22,067 nt of DNA from an uncultured Collinsella sp. (GTDB taxonomy: Bacteria; Actinomycetota; Coriobacteriia; Coriobacteriales; Coriobacteriaceae): positions 1-22,067 of the forward strand of contig UQKV01000034.1 in assembly GCA_900541665.1 (NCBI GenBank). The letters are read 5' to 3'. The position numbers and the translations under genes are program-made. Positions 1-10,404 of the stretch are shown in pieces. The notes beneath the pieces were generated by a model. The model did no database searches, was not told where the DNA came from, and saw only the letters and a program-made list of their open reading frames with translations. How positions within the stretch are numbered: position 1 is the first letter of the stretch; every line of letters starts with the position of its first letter.

Positions 1-120
1 AACGGCACGGAGCCGGACATTCCCGTCGCACAGTTCTACGGAGAGCACTTCGATAACGAGTACATGGAAAACCGCTTCCAGAGCATGACCATGAGCCCCA
101 AGGATGCGACGCGCGTGTAG
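1..120 (+). CDS. 3' end of an unidentified protein-coding gene (5' truncated by window edge)
   Basis: An open frame runs from base 1 to a TAG at 118-120, giving 39 C-terminal residues that end in SPKDATRV. It is followed at once by a strong intrinsic terminator at 142-180, as expected for the end of a real gene. The fragment contains a short acidic and aromatic stretch (FYGEHFDNEYMENRF). I recognise no family motif, so no function is assigned. It converges with the purE cluster on the other strand. Most of the gene lies outside the window. Confidence 0.6.
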   Translation, partial: NGTEPDIPVAQFYGEHFDNEYMENRFQSMTMSPKDATRV

Positions 121-141
121 CGCTCACCGCGCCCAAAACGC

Positions 142-182
142 AAAATGCCCGCCGGTATCACACGTACCGGCGGGCATTTTTA
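142..182. terminator. Bidirectional intrinsic terminator between convergent genes
   Basis: A perfect 16-bp stem (142-157 with 165-180) encloses a 7-nt loop. The arms begin with AAAA and end with TTTT, so a U-tract follows the GC-rich core on either strand. It sits between the stop of the plus-strand gene (120) and the stop of the minus-strand MoaE-like gene (211) and can serve both. Confidence 0.9.
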
Positions 183-210
183 TAAACGATCCTTCTATCG
201 ACGCAATCCT

Positions 211-627
211 CTATGCCTCGCGCTCGACCTCACTCACGCATTCGTTCTTGATGGTGCCAACGAGCGCCTGCAGTGCATCGACCACGTGCGGGCGAATGTC
301 CCCGCCGATAAGCACGAGCATGATGTCGTCACCTACGGCAAGCTCGCCGCTTGCCAGCCACACGCGCACATAGCCGATACCCGGCATCGCGCGCGTGGCC
401 TCGATAGCAGACCGTACCTTTTCGGCGTCGTAGTCAAAGACCATGCCGCCCACCCTGTGGCCTGGCGCCACGCCATCGGTCTCGACTCCGCGCACCTCGG
501 CCTTGGGCGTCGCGCGCACCACACCGTTATGCGTCAGATACATCCCACAGCCTGCCGCCGAAGCATCGGCCTTGGCCTCGCGCAGCCAAGCATCAATCGA
601 AGGCATCAATTTGCCACTCTCGAGCAT
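211..627 (-). CDS. MoaE-like protein (molybdopterin synthase large-subunit family)
   Basis: The 138-residue product resembles the short MoaE-like proteins found in Gram-positive bacteria: an N-terminal GVVR segment, VGGMVFDYD near the middle, then VRVWLASGELAVGDDIM and GGDIRPHVVDAL. True MoaE transfers sulfur from MoaD thiocarboxylate to precursor Z using two lysines near the C-terminus. Here one lysine is visible in GTIKNE (about residue 127 of the chosen protein), but the WKKE-type second lysine is absent, so catalysis is uncertain and the role may have diverged. Two adjacent ATGs occur. AAGGGAG lies 5 nt before the second (625-627) and only 2 nt before the first, so the second is chosen. 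It is the last gene after purE and the sortase gene. No other molybdenum cofactor gene is in the window. Confidence 0.65.
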   Translation of the reverse strand: MLESGKLMPSIDAWLREAKADASAAGCGMYLTHNGVVRATPKAEVRGVETDGVAPGHRVGGMVFDYDAEKVRSAIEATRAMPGIGYVRVWLASGELAVGDDIMLVLIGGDIRPHVVDALQALVGTIKNECVSEVEREA

Positions 628-648
628 CATTTCTCCCTTACCGTCGTC

Positions 649-684
649 GAGTAGCTAATTTGGGACGGGGCTTTTTAGCTACTC
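649..684. repeat. Hairpin in the sortase to MoaE-like spacer
   Basis: Ten-base arms GAGTAGCTAA (649-658) and TTAGCTACTC (675-684) enclose a 16-nt loop containing TTTGGGACGGGG. It lies just downstream of the sortase stop. There is no U-tract after the stem on the minus strand, so it is not a standard terminator. It may be an interspersed repeat or an mRNA processing or stability hairpin. Confidence 0.6.
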
Positions 685-693
685 TCGAACAAC

Positions 694-1692
694 TTATTCC
701 TCGACCGGCGTGAGCACCATGACGGCGCGTGTGTTGCTCAGCGACAGCGAACGACAGGTCACAAGCGTTACAACCTTAGTTGCCGAAGCGGCACGATCGG
801 TGGCATCACTCGCCACGGCAGAAGCGCCGTCGAGCATCTCGGACAGGTAGTTCTTGAGTCCGTCGTCGCCCTCAAAATTGGTCGTGCGCGCCTTGGCATA
901 CGTGTCCTCGACCACCTTGGTCGCCAGTGGTCGCAGCTTATACGTAGCATCCCGTGTGATGTAATACACAAACTCGATGCTATCGAACGTTGCCTGGTCA
1001 GTCGTATCCGAAATCACGTTGAACATCGACCCATCGTTCATATGGTGGCCGTAGATCGTAGTCTGCTGGTCGACCATTCCCGGCGCGGTGTCATCGCTAT
1101 CCAGGAAAATGGCACCGGACGCGTTAGCCGTACCGTCAAACAGCGTGTTGAGGTATTTGGAGTTGTTGTTGGTCTGCACCACGGGATAGTTGATATTGGT
1201 TCCCGGCACGTAAATCCAACCCACAATCTCGGGGTTCGTCTGAGCAAGCGCATCAAAGTCGATAATCGGCACGCCGCTGGCATCCTTATCGCTTACATAT
1301 TGCTTCTCGATTTTCTGATACGAATCGCTCGCCTGCTTATAGCCAATCTGGGCATTAATAAAGATAGCGGCGGCGGCGACAATCAGGCCGATACCGATGA
1401 TGATGAGCAGAATGGGAATAATGGAGCGGCGCTTTTTGCGCGGCGGCTCGGTGCAATCCGACGGCGCGGCATGCGATGAGGACCGGGGCGGCTTCTTAGC
1501 GGAGCTATAAGACGAAGGACGATATGCGGCCGGCGCGTCCTGTCGACGATGCGTCGCCGGTGTCACGGGGCGCGGCGCGCGCGGCTGCTGAGGAGAGGAT
1601 GTCCGACCCTGCTGCGCCGCATGGGCGGCACCCGGCTTCGACGGATCGGGAATCTGAGAAGCCTTGAATCGTTTTCCCTGATAATCGGACAT
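694..1692 (-). CDS. srtB: Class B sortase (membrane-anchored transpeptidase)
   Basis: Sortases cleave a sorting signal on exported proteins and join them to peptidoglycan or pilins at the outer membrane face. The 332-residue protein has a long basic, Pro/Ser/Ala-rich cytoplasmic N-terminus (about 1-90), one membrane segment (about 91-112) and an extracellular catalytic domain. The class B signature is seen as NPEIVGWIYVPGTNINYPVV (about 153-172). The catalytic triad is present: His216 in IYGHHM, Cys313 in LVTCRSL and Arg322 in SNTRAV. The start ATG at 1690-1692 has AAGGAG at good spacing. The gene begins 35 nt after the purE stop and is probably co-transcribed with it, an odd partner. No LPXTG or pilin substrate gene is in the window, so the substrate is unknown. 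The 90-residue cytoplasmic tail is longer than in typical SrtB. Confidence 0.9.
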   Translation of the reverse strand: MSDYQGKRFKASQIPDPSKPGAAHAAQQGRTSSPQQPRAPRPVTPATHRRQDAPAAYRPSSYSSAKKPPRSSSHAAPSDCTEPPRKKRRSIIPILLIIIGIGLIVAAAAIFINAQIGYKQASDSYQKIEKQYVSDKDASGVPIIDFDALAQTNPEIVGWIYVPGTNINYPVVQTNNNSKYLNTLFDGTANASGAIFLDSDDTAPGMVDQQTTIYGHHMNDGSMFNVISDTTDQATFDSIEFVYYITRDATYKLRPLATKVVEDTYAKARTTNFEGDDGLKNYLSEMLDGASAVASDATDRAASATKVVTLVTCRSLSLSNTRAVMVLTPVEE

Positions 1693-1727
1693 GGCTCTCC
1701 TTATACTGCGGTGAAACGGCGGAACGC

Positions 1728-2192
1728 CTAGGCGTCAGCCATCTCCTGCTTCATCTTCTCGATAACCTTGCGGTACTCGGGGTCGCATGCGCCCAGAATC
1801 TGCGTGGCGTAAATGGCAGCGTTCTTGGCGCCGTTGATGGCAACGCAGGCCACGGGCACGCCGGAGGGCATCTGCACCATCGACAGCAAAGAGTCCATAC
1901 CGCCCAGGTCACTCGTCTTCATAGGCACGCCGATAACCGGCAGCGGCGTAAAGGCAGCCACGACACCACCCAAGTGAGCAGCCTTGCCGGCGGCGGCGAT
2001 AATCACTTTGATACCGCGATCGGCGGCAGTCGAAGCCCACTCGTGGACCTTCGCCGGCGTGCGGTGCGCGCTCGCAATGACGAGCTCATAGGGCACACCC
2101 AGTGCCTCGAGCTCGGCGGTGCAGCCTTCCATAACGCCCAGATCGGACTTGGAACCCATGATGATCCCGACAACCGGCTTCTGATCTGCCAT
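1728..2192 (-). CDS. purE: N5-carboxyaminoimidazole ribonucleotide mutase PurE
   Basis: PurE converts N5-CAIR to CAIR in de novo purine synthesis, working with PurK in most bacteria. The 154-residue product has the family landmarks in order: GIIMGSKSD at the N-terminus, IASAHRTP, AAAGKAAHLGGVVAA, and LPVIGVP followed by a GMDSLLSMVQMP segment. Two in-frame ATGs lie 6 nt apart. AGGAGG is 9 nt from the second (2190-2192) and only 3 nt from the first (2196-2198), so the second is chosen, though the longer form is possible. No purK is adjacent. A TATACT box lies upstream at 2256-2261. The sortase gene follows 35 nt downstream. Confidence 0.95.
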   Translation of the reverse strand: MADQKPVVGIIMGSKSDLGVMEGCTAELEALGVPYELVIASAHRTPAKVHEWASTAADRGIKVIIAAAGKAAHLGGVVAAFTPLPVIGVPMKTSDLGGMDSLLSMVQMPSGVPVACVAINGAKNAAIYATQILGACDPEYRKVIEKMKQEMADA

Positions 2193-2255
2193 AAACATAG
2201 ACCTCCTGTTGAGAGCGGTGACGCAGCGAATCCGCGACCCTTAACTACTGAGAGT

Positions 2256-2261
2256 AGTATA
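2256..2261 (-). promoter_or_regulatory. Probable -10 box of the purE promoter
   Basis: TATACT on the minus strand lies about 60 nt before the purE start, with no convincing -35 hexamer at 17 nt (the nearest reads CAGACC). The hairpin element at 2287-2376 begins about 25 nt upstream of this box. Confidence 0.45.
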
Positions 2262-2286
2262 GCTGCTCCCGTCCCTGCGGTCTGTG

Positions 2287-2376
2287 GGTGCTCTGCGGCG
2301 GCCCGGTGTTTTCATCTTCACTCCGGTTGCTACGCAAAGTCGTTCAGATGAAAACACCAGACCGCCGCGGGGCATC
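2287..2376 (+). repeat. Hairpin element A with structured core (pair with element B)
   Basis: Arms 2295-2317 and 2346-2368 pair over 23 positions with two C-A mismatches that become G-U pairs on the other strand. Looser pairing extends to 2287 and 2376. The loop (2318-2345) holds a core that begins TCACTCCGG, has an apical stem TTGC-TAC-GCAA, and ends AGTCGTTC. The same core occurs on the opposite strand inside element B at 2565-2591, while the two stems are unrelated in sequence. It has no U-tract and is not a plain terminator. An interspersed palindromic element or a structured RNA are both possible. Confidence 0.8.
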
Positions 2377-2409
2377 TTCGACCTACCGGGGATTGCCATG
2401 ACGTACGTT

Positions 2410-2479
2410 GGCTGAAATAAAAACGTGGGATCCGTCGTTCGAATGAACGACGGATCCCACACTCACTTTTTATTCAGCC
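2410..2479 (-). terminator. Intrinsic terminator of the carAB operon
   Basis: A perfect 16-bp stem (2425-2440 with 2445-2460) is closed by a GAAT tetraloop. On the minus strand it is followed by GTTTTTATTTC. Outer arms 2410-2423 and 2467-2479 also pair, with one bulged A, giving a two-tier cruciform. It lies about 155 nt beyond the carB stop, after element B, and so ends the carAB transcript before the purE promoter. Confidence 0.85.
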
Positions 2480-2533
2480 CTAGTCATCGCGCAAAGTCCC
2501 TTCGGCAGTACACGGTGCGGCCAAGTCACCGCA

Positions 2534-2624
2534 GGCCGGGGCGGGAGGGGCCGAGTTTCCTCCTGAGCGACTCTGCTTGCAGCCGGAGCGAAAGGGGGAA
2601 ATCTCGGCCCCTCCCGCCCCGGCC
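2534..2624 (-). repeat. Hairpin element B with structured core (inverted relative of element A)
   Basis: A perfect, very GC-rich 22-bp stem (2534-2555 with 2603-2624) continues after one bulged base for nine more positions (2556-2564 with 2593-2601, one of them a T-G wobble). The core at 2565-2591, read on the minus strand, starts TCGCTCCGG, has an apical stem CTGC-AA-GCAG and ends AGTCGCTC. It matches element A except for transitions that keep base pairing. It begins about 11 nt after the carB stop codon, so it would lie in the carB 3' UTR. Confidence 0.8.
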
Positions 2625-2635
2625 GGCCAGGTCAA

Positions 2636-5950
<3,315 letters not shown>

Positions 5951-5951
5951 G

Positions 5952-7391
5952 TTAGTTCTCCTCGGTCGCAGCGTTCTCGGACTCGGCGAAATTCCAGCCG
6001 GCGAGGCGGTCCTTCGCGGTGTCGATGTCCAGGTAGTTCTCCTCGCCGTCCATGAGTCGCGTAAAGGCGGTAAAGAGATAGTGGGCATCGGTGGGGCCGG
6101 GCGAAGCCTCGGGGTGGTATTGGACCGAGAAGCACGGGGCGTCGAGCAGCTGGATGCCCTCGGCGGTGCCGTCGTTGAGGTTCACATGTGTCAGGCGAAT
6201 GCGGCCAAAGCGCTCGTTCATCACGACCGGCGCGATACCGCGGCGCACCCAGGCGCGCAGGTCGCCATCGGCCGCATGCTCGGTTTCGCCGCCGGAAAGC
6301 TCCGGAATCAGTTTGCCCAGACTGGGGAACAGCAGGCCAAAGCCGTGGTTTTGCGCGGTGATCTCCACGCGACGGCTCACCAGATTCATAACCGGCTGGT
6401 TACCGCCACGGTGACCGAATTTAAGCTTTTCCATTTGGGCGCCGCAGGCCAGGCTGATCATCTGGTGACCAAGGCAAATGCCAAAGACCGGCACCTTGCC
6501 GATCAGCTGCTGCACCTGCTCATAGGTCTCCACCACGGCATCGGGATCGCCGGGGCCGTTGGATAAAAAGACGCCGTCGGGATTCATGTCGAGCACCTGC
6601 TGAGCAGGCGTATCCCACGGCACGACGGTGAGGTCGCAGCCGGCACGGACCAGGCCCTCCAAAATGCCACGCTTCACGCCGCAGTCGTAAGCAACCACTT
6701 TGTGGCGGTCAGGAGCGGCGGCAGTGAGCGCAAAGTCATGCGTGGCAGGCAGGTCGGCGGCCACAAACTCGTGAGGCGCGGGGCAACTTACGGTCTTGAC
6801 CAGGTTCTCGCCCACCAGCGTGGGCGCTGCGGCCAGACACTCGGCGAGCTCGTCGACGTCGAAGATCTCTGTCGAGATAATGCCCATCTTGGAACCATTG
6901 TCGCGCAGATGGCGCACCAGAGCGCGGGTGTCGACACCCTCGATAGCGACGATGCCGTGAGCGCGCAGGTACTCCGGCACGCTGACGGCCGAGCGCCAGT
7001 TAGAAGGCGTGGCGCACATGTCGCGAACGATCATGCCGCGCATAGCCGGAGCGCTCGCAGGGCGCACGGCGTCGCCGGGGAAGGCCGACTGGACATCGGT
7101 CTCGTCGATACCGTAATTGCCGATCTGCGGATAGGTCATGGTTACAATTTGGCCGGCATAACTCGGGTCGGTCATGACCTCAAAGTAGCCCTCGAGCGAG
7201 GTGTTGAAGCAGACTTCGCCGGTCGCGGTGCCCTCGGCGCCGCATGCACGTCCATAAAAAATGGTCCCATCCTCAAGATACAGGATACAGGGACCGCAGG
7301 TGCCCTTGCTGGTTTTGGCCAGCATACGCTGGCAAAGCTCGCTGGGCGCGAAGGTGCGGGCGGCAGCGCCCGCGGTATGGTTGTTCGCCAT
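5952..7391 (-). CDS. carA: Carbamoyl-phosphate synthase small (glutaminase) subunit
   Basis: CarA hydrolyses glutamine and passes ammonia to CarB. The 479-residue product has the N-terminal CPSase small-chain domain (LEDGTIFYGRACG, EVCFNTSLEGYFEVMTDPSY) and a C-terminal class I glutamine amidotransferase domain. The nucleophile is Cys306 in GICLGHQ, preceded by LSNGPGDP, and His426 and Glu428 in QYHPEASPGP complete the triad. It is longer than many CarA proteins because of about 25 extra N-terminal residues and a short acidic C-terminal tail. The ATG at 7389-7391 has AAGGAG 5 nt upstream. A frame extension by seven codons would start inside the PyrR-type hairpin and is rejected. It is the first gene of the carA-carB operon. 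Confidence 0.97.
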   Translation of the reverse strand: MANNHTAGAAARTFAPSELCQRMLAKTSKGTCGPCILYLEDGTIFYGRACGAEGTATGEVCFNTSLEGYFEVMTDPSYAGQIVTMTYPQIGNYGIDETDVQSAFPGDAVRPASAPAMRGMIVRDMCATPSNWRSAVSVPEYLRAHGIVAIEGVDTRALVRHLRDNGSKMGIISTEIFDVDELAECLAAAPTLVGENLVKTVSCPAPHEFVAADLPATHDFALTAAAPDRHKVVAYDCGVKRGILEGLVRAGCDLTVVPWDTPAQQVLDMNPDGVFLSNGPGDPDAVVETYEQVQQLIGKVPVFGICLGHQMISLACGAQMEKLKFGHRGGNQPVMNLVSRRVEITAQNHGFGLLFPSLGKLIPELSGGETEHAADGDLRAWVRRGIAPVVMNERFGRIRLTHVNLNDGTAEGIQLLDAPCFSVQYHPEASPGPTDAHYLFTAFTRLMDGEENYLDIDTAKDRLAGWNFAESENAATEEN

Positions 7392-7402
7392 AATTCTCCT
7401 TC

Positions 7403-7420
7403 CCGGTCTCACAGGACCGG
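7403..7420 (-). promoter_or_regulatory. PyrR-binding hairpin adjoining the carA ribosome binding site
   Basis: On the minus strand CCGGTC-CTGTGA-GACCGG forms a 6-bp stem with a hexaloop. The upper part, GGTCCTGTGAGACC, fits the PyrR binding-loop consensus (ARUCCNGNGAGRY, loop CNGNGA). The 3' arm ends just before GAAGGAG, the carA Shine-Dalgarno, so PyrR with UMP bound here would be expected to block translation initiation, the mechanism reported in Mycobacterium smegmatis. Pyrimidine control of carAB is thus likely. No pyrR gene lies in the window. Confidence 0.82.
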
Positions 7421-7449
7421 CTTAAAGGTGTGTAGTTAGGCCTCGCGGT

Positions 7450-7455
7450 ATTGTA
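7450..7455 (-). promoter_or_regulatory. Possible -10 box for carAB
   Basis: TACAAT on the minus strand lies in the loop of a small palindrome (GCGGT-TACAAT-ACCGC) about 60 nt before the carA start. Transcription from here would include the PyrR hairpin. No good -35 is seen at 17 nt, so the assignment is weak. Confidence 0.35.
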
Positions 7456-7479
7456 ACCGCAAGCATGCCTCATGGCGTT

Positions 7480-7545
7480 AATTTCATCGAAATGTTTACG
7501 AAATGATAATTATGACTTTCTATGCATAATGATTTTTTAATCCCC
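7480..7545. promoter_or_regulatory. AT-rich operator/promoter-like region upstream of carA
   Basis: This stretch is sharply richer in A and T than its surroundings. It holds an inverted repeat ATTATG (7509-7514) and CATAAT (7525-7530) ten bases apart, and two copies of CATTTCG on the minus strand. An arginine-repressor or other operator is conceivable because carAB also serves arginine synthesis, but no site matches a consensus well enough to name. Confidence 0.35.
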
Positions 7546-7552
7546 GTCCCAG

Positions 7553-7592
7553 AAAAATCATCCCGCGGGGCTTGTGGCTCACGCGGGATGAT
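7553..7592 (-). terminator. Intrinsic terminator of the ABC exporter operon
   Basis: An 11-bp stem (7557-7567 with 7582-7592) has a 14-nt loop and is followed on the minus strand by TTTTTCT. It lies 7 nt beyond the stop of the membrane-anchored protein gene (7599). Confidence 0.85.
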
Positions 7593-7598
7593 GGCGTC

Positions 7599-8564
7599 TT
7601 ACTTTTTCTTGTCCTGTTCCAGCAGATCGGACGGTGAGCGATCGGGCTTGCCGCCGCGGAAAATCTCGCGGCCATGCAGACGATGCTCCAGGTCACGTTC
7701 GGCCTTTTCCTCGTCAATCTTGGTCTGGCTCACCACCGGGTCCTCGATCAGCGACGAAACCGAGTTCACCTGTTTTTGAATGCGCTCGGCAATGGTGTCG
7801 TCCATGCTTACGATGCGCATCTTCCAGTCGATGCTCGTGGCGTTGGATGAGCTCTTGGTCCACACAAACGTCAAAATGGCGCTCTGATGACCCCGCGCGG
7901 GGAACATGCCAAAAAAGGAATCGTGCTGAATGTTGCTATCCTCGTCGATATAGGCGTGAACGTTATACACCACGCGGTCAATCTTGTCGTTGAGCAGGGC
8001 GTTGGTCGCAAGCGCCGCGGCCTGGATCTGCCCGTTGGACAGCAGCTCGAGCTCATTGGCAGACGACGTGTCCAACACCGTCACCTCAACCGTGCCCGTG
8101 CGCTCATCGGCCTCGTCGACAGAAAAATCGAGCGGGAACTGCGTAAAGCCGTTGCCCCATTCGAGTCCACCCTTGAGCGCGGTCGAGACGGTATCCACCG
8201 AAACGCTCTCGGACAGGTTGGCGGTATTCAGACGGCGCATCACGCCGTAGCCGATCTGCATGCCCACGATCAGCACCAGAATACCGATGACCACGGCCAT
8301 CGCGGTCTTCGTAATGGTATGGCTCACCTGCGAGCCCGAAGGATCGTCCTCGGACAGCGGGTCGATATGTTTTGCCTGGCTCGCGCGGTCCTCGCTGCGC
8401 AGCTGCGCTAGCGCCGCTTTGTCACCGCGCTTGGCCGCAGCCTCCTTCTCACGCATGCGCTCGGTTCGCTTTTTGGCAAGCGTGGGATCCAAGACACCGG
8501 ATGCATCGATTTCGGAGAATAACTCCGTCACTTCTTCCGGAGTCAAAGGGTTCTTGTCAGCCAT
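7599..8564 (-). CDS. Single-pass membrane protein of unknown function
   Basis: I do not recognise a family for this 321-residue protein. An acidic and basic cytoplasmic N-terminus (1-86, with an Arg/Lys/Glu-rich segment at about 31-60 that may form a coiled coil) leads to one membrane helix (about 87-108). An extracytoplasmic domain of about 210 residues follows, rich in beta-type stretches (GTVEVTVLDTS, AILTFVWTKSS), with a charged C-terminal tail ending in DKKK. The start ATG at 8562-8564 has AGGAAG upstream. It begins 19 nt after the ABC exporter stop, so the two are almost certainly one operon and it may assist or depend on the exporter. A terminator follows. No cysteine pair, lipobox or enzyme motif is seen. 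Confidence 0.85.
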   Translation of the reverse strand: MADKNPLTPEEVTELFSEIDASGVLDPTLAKKRTERMREKEAAAKRGDKAALAQLRSEDRASQAKHIDPLSEDDPSGSQVSHTITKTAMAVVIGILVLIVGMQIGYGVMRRLNTANLSESVSVDTVSTALKGGLEWGNGFTQFPLDFSVDEADERTGTVEVTVLDTSSANELELLSNGQIQAAALATNALLNDKIDRVVYNVHAYIDEDSNIQHDSFFGMFPARGHQSAILTFVWTKSSSNATSIDWKMRIVSMDDTIAERIQKQVNSVSSLIEDPVVSQTKIDEEKAERDLEHRLHGREIFRGGKPDRSPSDLLEQDKKK

Positions 8565-8583
8565 AAACTTCCTGTCATATCAA

Positions 8584-10356
8584 TCAGTCGAGCTCGTGCG
8601 CACGCGCACCTTCGAACTGCATTCGATAGTAACGGGCATAGGTGCCGCCACGGGCGAGAAGCTCCTCGTGCGTGCCACGCTCCACAACGCGACCATGCTC
8701 AACGGTCGCAATCTCATCGGCATGCTTAATAGTCGAAAGACGATGGGCGATGATAATCGTGGTGCGGCCGCGTGCCAGCTCTTCGAGTGACTCCTGCACC
8801 GCCTCCTCGCTCTCGTTATCCAAAGCACTCGTCGCCTCGTCCAAAATCAGGATCTTGGGGTTCTTGAGAAACACACGCGCAATGGCAACGCGCTGCTTTT
8901 GGCCGCCCGAAAGACGGCTGCCGCGCTCGCCCACGACCGTGTCATAGCCCTGTGGAAGCGACTCGATAAAGGCATCGATGTTGGCGCGACGGGCGGCCTC
9001 GGCGATCTCTTCTGCCGTAGCGCCCGGCTTGCCGTAGGCGATGTTCTCGCCGACTGTTCCGTCAAACAGGTAGACATCCTGCTGCACCAGGCCGATGGCG
9101 CGGCGCAGGCTCTGCTGCGTCACATCGCGCACGTCCTGGCCGTCGATGCTAATGGATCCGGCAGCCACGTCATAAAAGCGCGGCAGCAGCGAACAGGTCG
9201 TGGACTTGCCACCGCCCGAAGGACCAACCAAAGCGATGGTCTGCCCGGGCTTGATGGACAGATTCATATGGTCGATAACGGGACGCTCTTCGGCATCGCC
9301 CTCGGCCAGCTCAACGTCCTCGTAGTTAAAGCACACGTCGTGATAATCCACGGCGCCGGCGGTCACCTGCAGATCCGTGGCGCCCGGCTTGTCCTGGATA
9401 TCCGGCGCGGTCGAGAGTACCTCGTCCATACGCTTAAAGCCGGCGATGGCCTTCTGATACGTTTCGGCCGAATTGACGAGTGTCTCGAGCGGCGTGCAGA
9501 ACAGCGAAATATAGAGTGCAAAGGTCGCCATATCGACCGCCTGCAGCTGTCCCTGGGCGACCAGCCAGCCGCCCAGCAGTACCACGATCACATAGAGCAC
9601 ACCCGAGAGCAGGCCATACGTCGCAGTATAGACGCCCATGGCGTGATACATGTTCTCCTTGGACGAAAGATAGCGATTGTTGGAGGCGCGGAACTTAGAG
9701 CGCTCGGTCTCCTCATTGGCAAAGCTCTTGACCACACGCATGCCCGCCAGCGAATCCTGCAGCTGCGCATTGATGCCGCTGATCTTTTTGCGGTTGTCGC
9801 TAAAGACCTCGCGCATGCGCATGTTCTGCCAAAACATGATGACCGAAAACGCTGCTGTCACCGCAGCCATGGCAAGCGCCAGCACCGGGGCGATGGTAAA
9901 GAGGATCACAAACGAGCCGATAATCTCGATGCCGCAGATGATGATCCACTCGGGCACGTGGTGCGCCGCCTCGCAGATATCGAACAGGTCGTTGACCACG
10001 CGGCTCATCATGTCACCCGAGCTGTTGCGATCGAAGTACGCAAAGCTAAAGCGCTCATACTGATCGAACAGGTCCTCGCGCATCTTGGACTCCATGCGCG
10101 CGCCCATCACGTGGCCCCAGTAACTCACAAAGTAGCGACAGGCGCAACGGATGGCATACATCAGTACCAAGCCGACCGCGATCATACCGAGCGCCTGCAT
10201 AATAGCAGCCTGACCATGGGTAAAGAGCCCGCCGGTCAGATTGCGCAGAATGATAGGAAACGCCAAGTCAATGGCGGCAAGCACCAGGGCACAAACAGTA
10301 TCGGCAACAAAGAGCCCCATCTGGGGCTTGTAATAAGACAAAAACCTCTTCAGCAT
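8584..10356 (-). CDS. ABC transporter, fused permease/ATPase (exporter type)
   Basis: The 590-residue half-transporter has an N-terminal type 1 exporter membrane domain (about 1-310, six predicted helices) and a C-terminal nucleotide-binding domain. Walker A GPSGGGKST is at about 378-386, signature LSGGQ at 482-486, Walker B ILILDE at 502-507 and the H-loop His at 538. It should dimerise to export a lipid, drug or peptide, but the substrate cannot be told. The start at 10354-10356 is chosen because AAGGTGATT precedes it and MLKRFLSYYKP is a typical family beginning. The frame is open for 33 more codons to an ATG at 10453-10455, which lies inside a hairpin but has AGAGGATGGAAG before it. The unknown membrane protein gene follows 19 nt downstream. 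Confidence 0.93.
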   Translation of the reverse strand: MLKRFLSYYKPQMGLFVADTVCALVLAAIDLAFPIILRNLTGGLFTHGQAAIMQALGMIAVGLVLMYAIRCACRYFVSYWGHVMGARMESKMREDLFDQYERFSFAYFDRNSSGDMMSRVVNDLFDICEAAHHVPEWIIICGIEIIGSFVILFTIAPVLALAMAAVTAAFSVIMFWQNMRMREVFSDNRKKISGINAQLQDSLAGMRVVKSFANEETERSKFRASNNRYLSSKENMYHAMGVYTATYGLLSGVLYVIVVLLGGWLVAQGQLQAVDMATFALYISLFCTPLETLVNSAETYQKAIAGFKRMDEVLSTAPDIQDKPGATDLQVTAGAVDYHDVCFNYEDVELAEGDAEERPVIDHMNLSIKPGQTIALVGPSGGGKSTTCSLLPRFYDVAAGSISIDGQDVRDVTQQSLRRAIGLVQQDVYLFDGTVGENIAYGKPGATAEEIAEAARRANIDAFIESLPQGYDTVVGERGSRLSGGQKQRVAIARVFLKNPKILILDEATSALDNESEEAVQESLEELARGRTTIIIAHRLSTIKHADEIATVEHGRVVERGTHEELLARGGTYARYYRMQFEGARAHELD

Positions 10357-10404
10357 AATCACCTTACGCGGTTTTACCAAACCGCGTTTCGTCTCGACGC
10401 TGCA

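Noticed and set aside
5951..6088. 46-codon N-terminal extension of carB
   Set aside because: It overlaps the end of carA, resembles no CarB and lacks a ribosome binding site, whereas the ATG at 5948-5950 has GAGGAG and gives the normal beginning.
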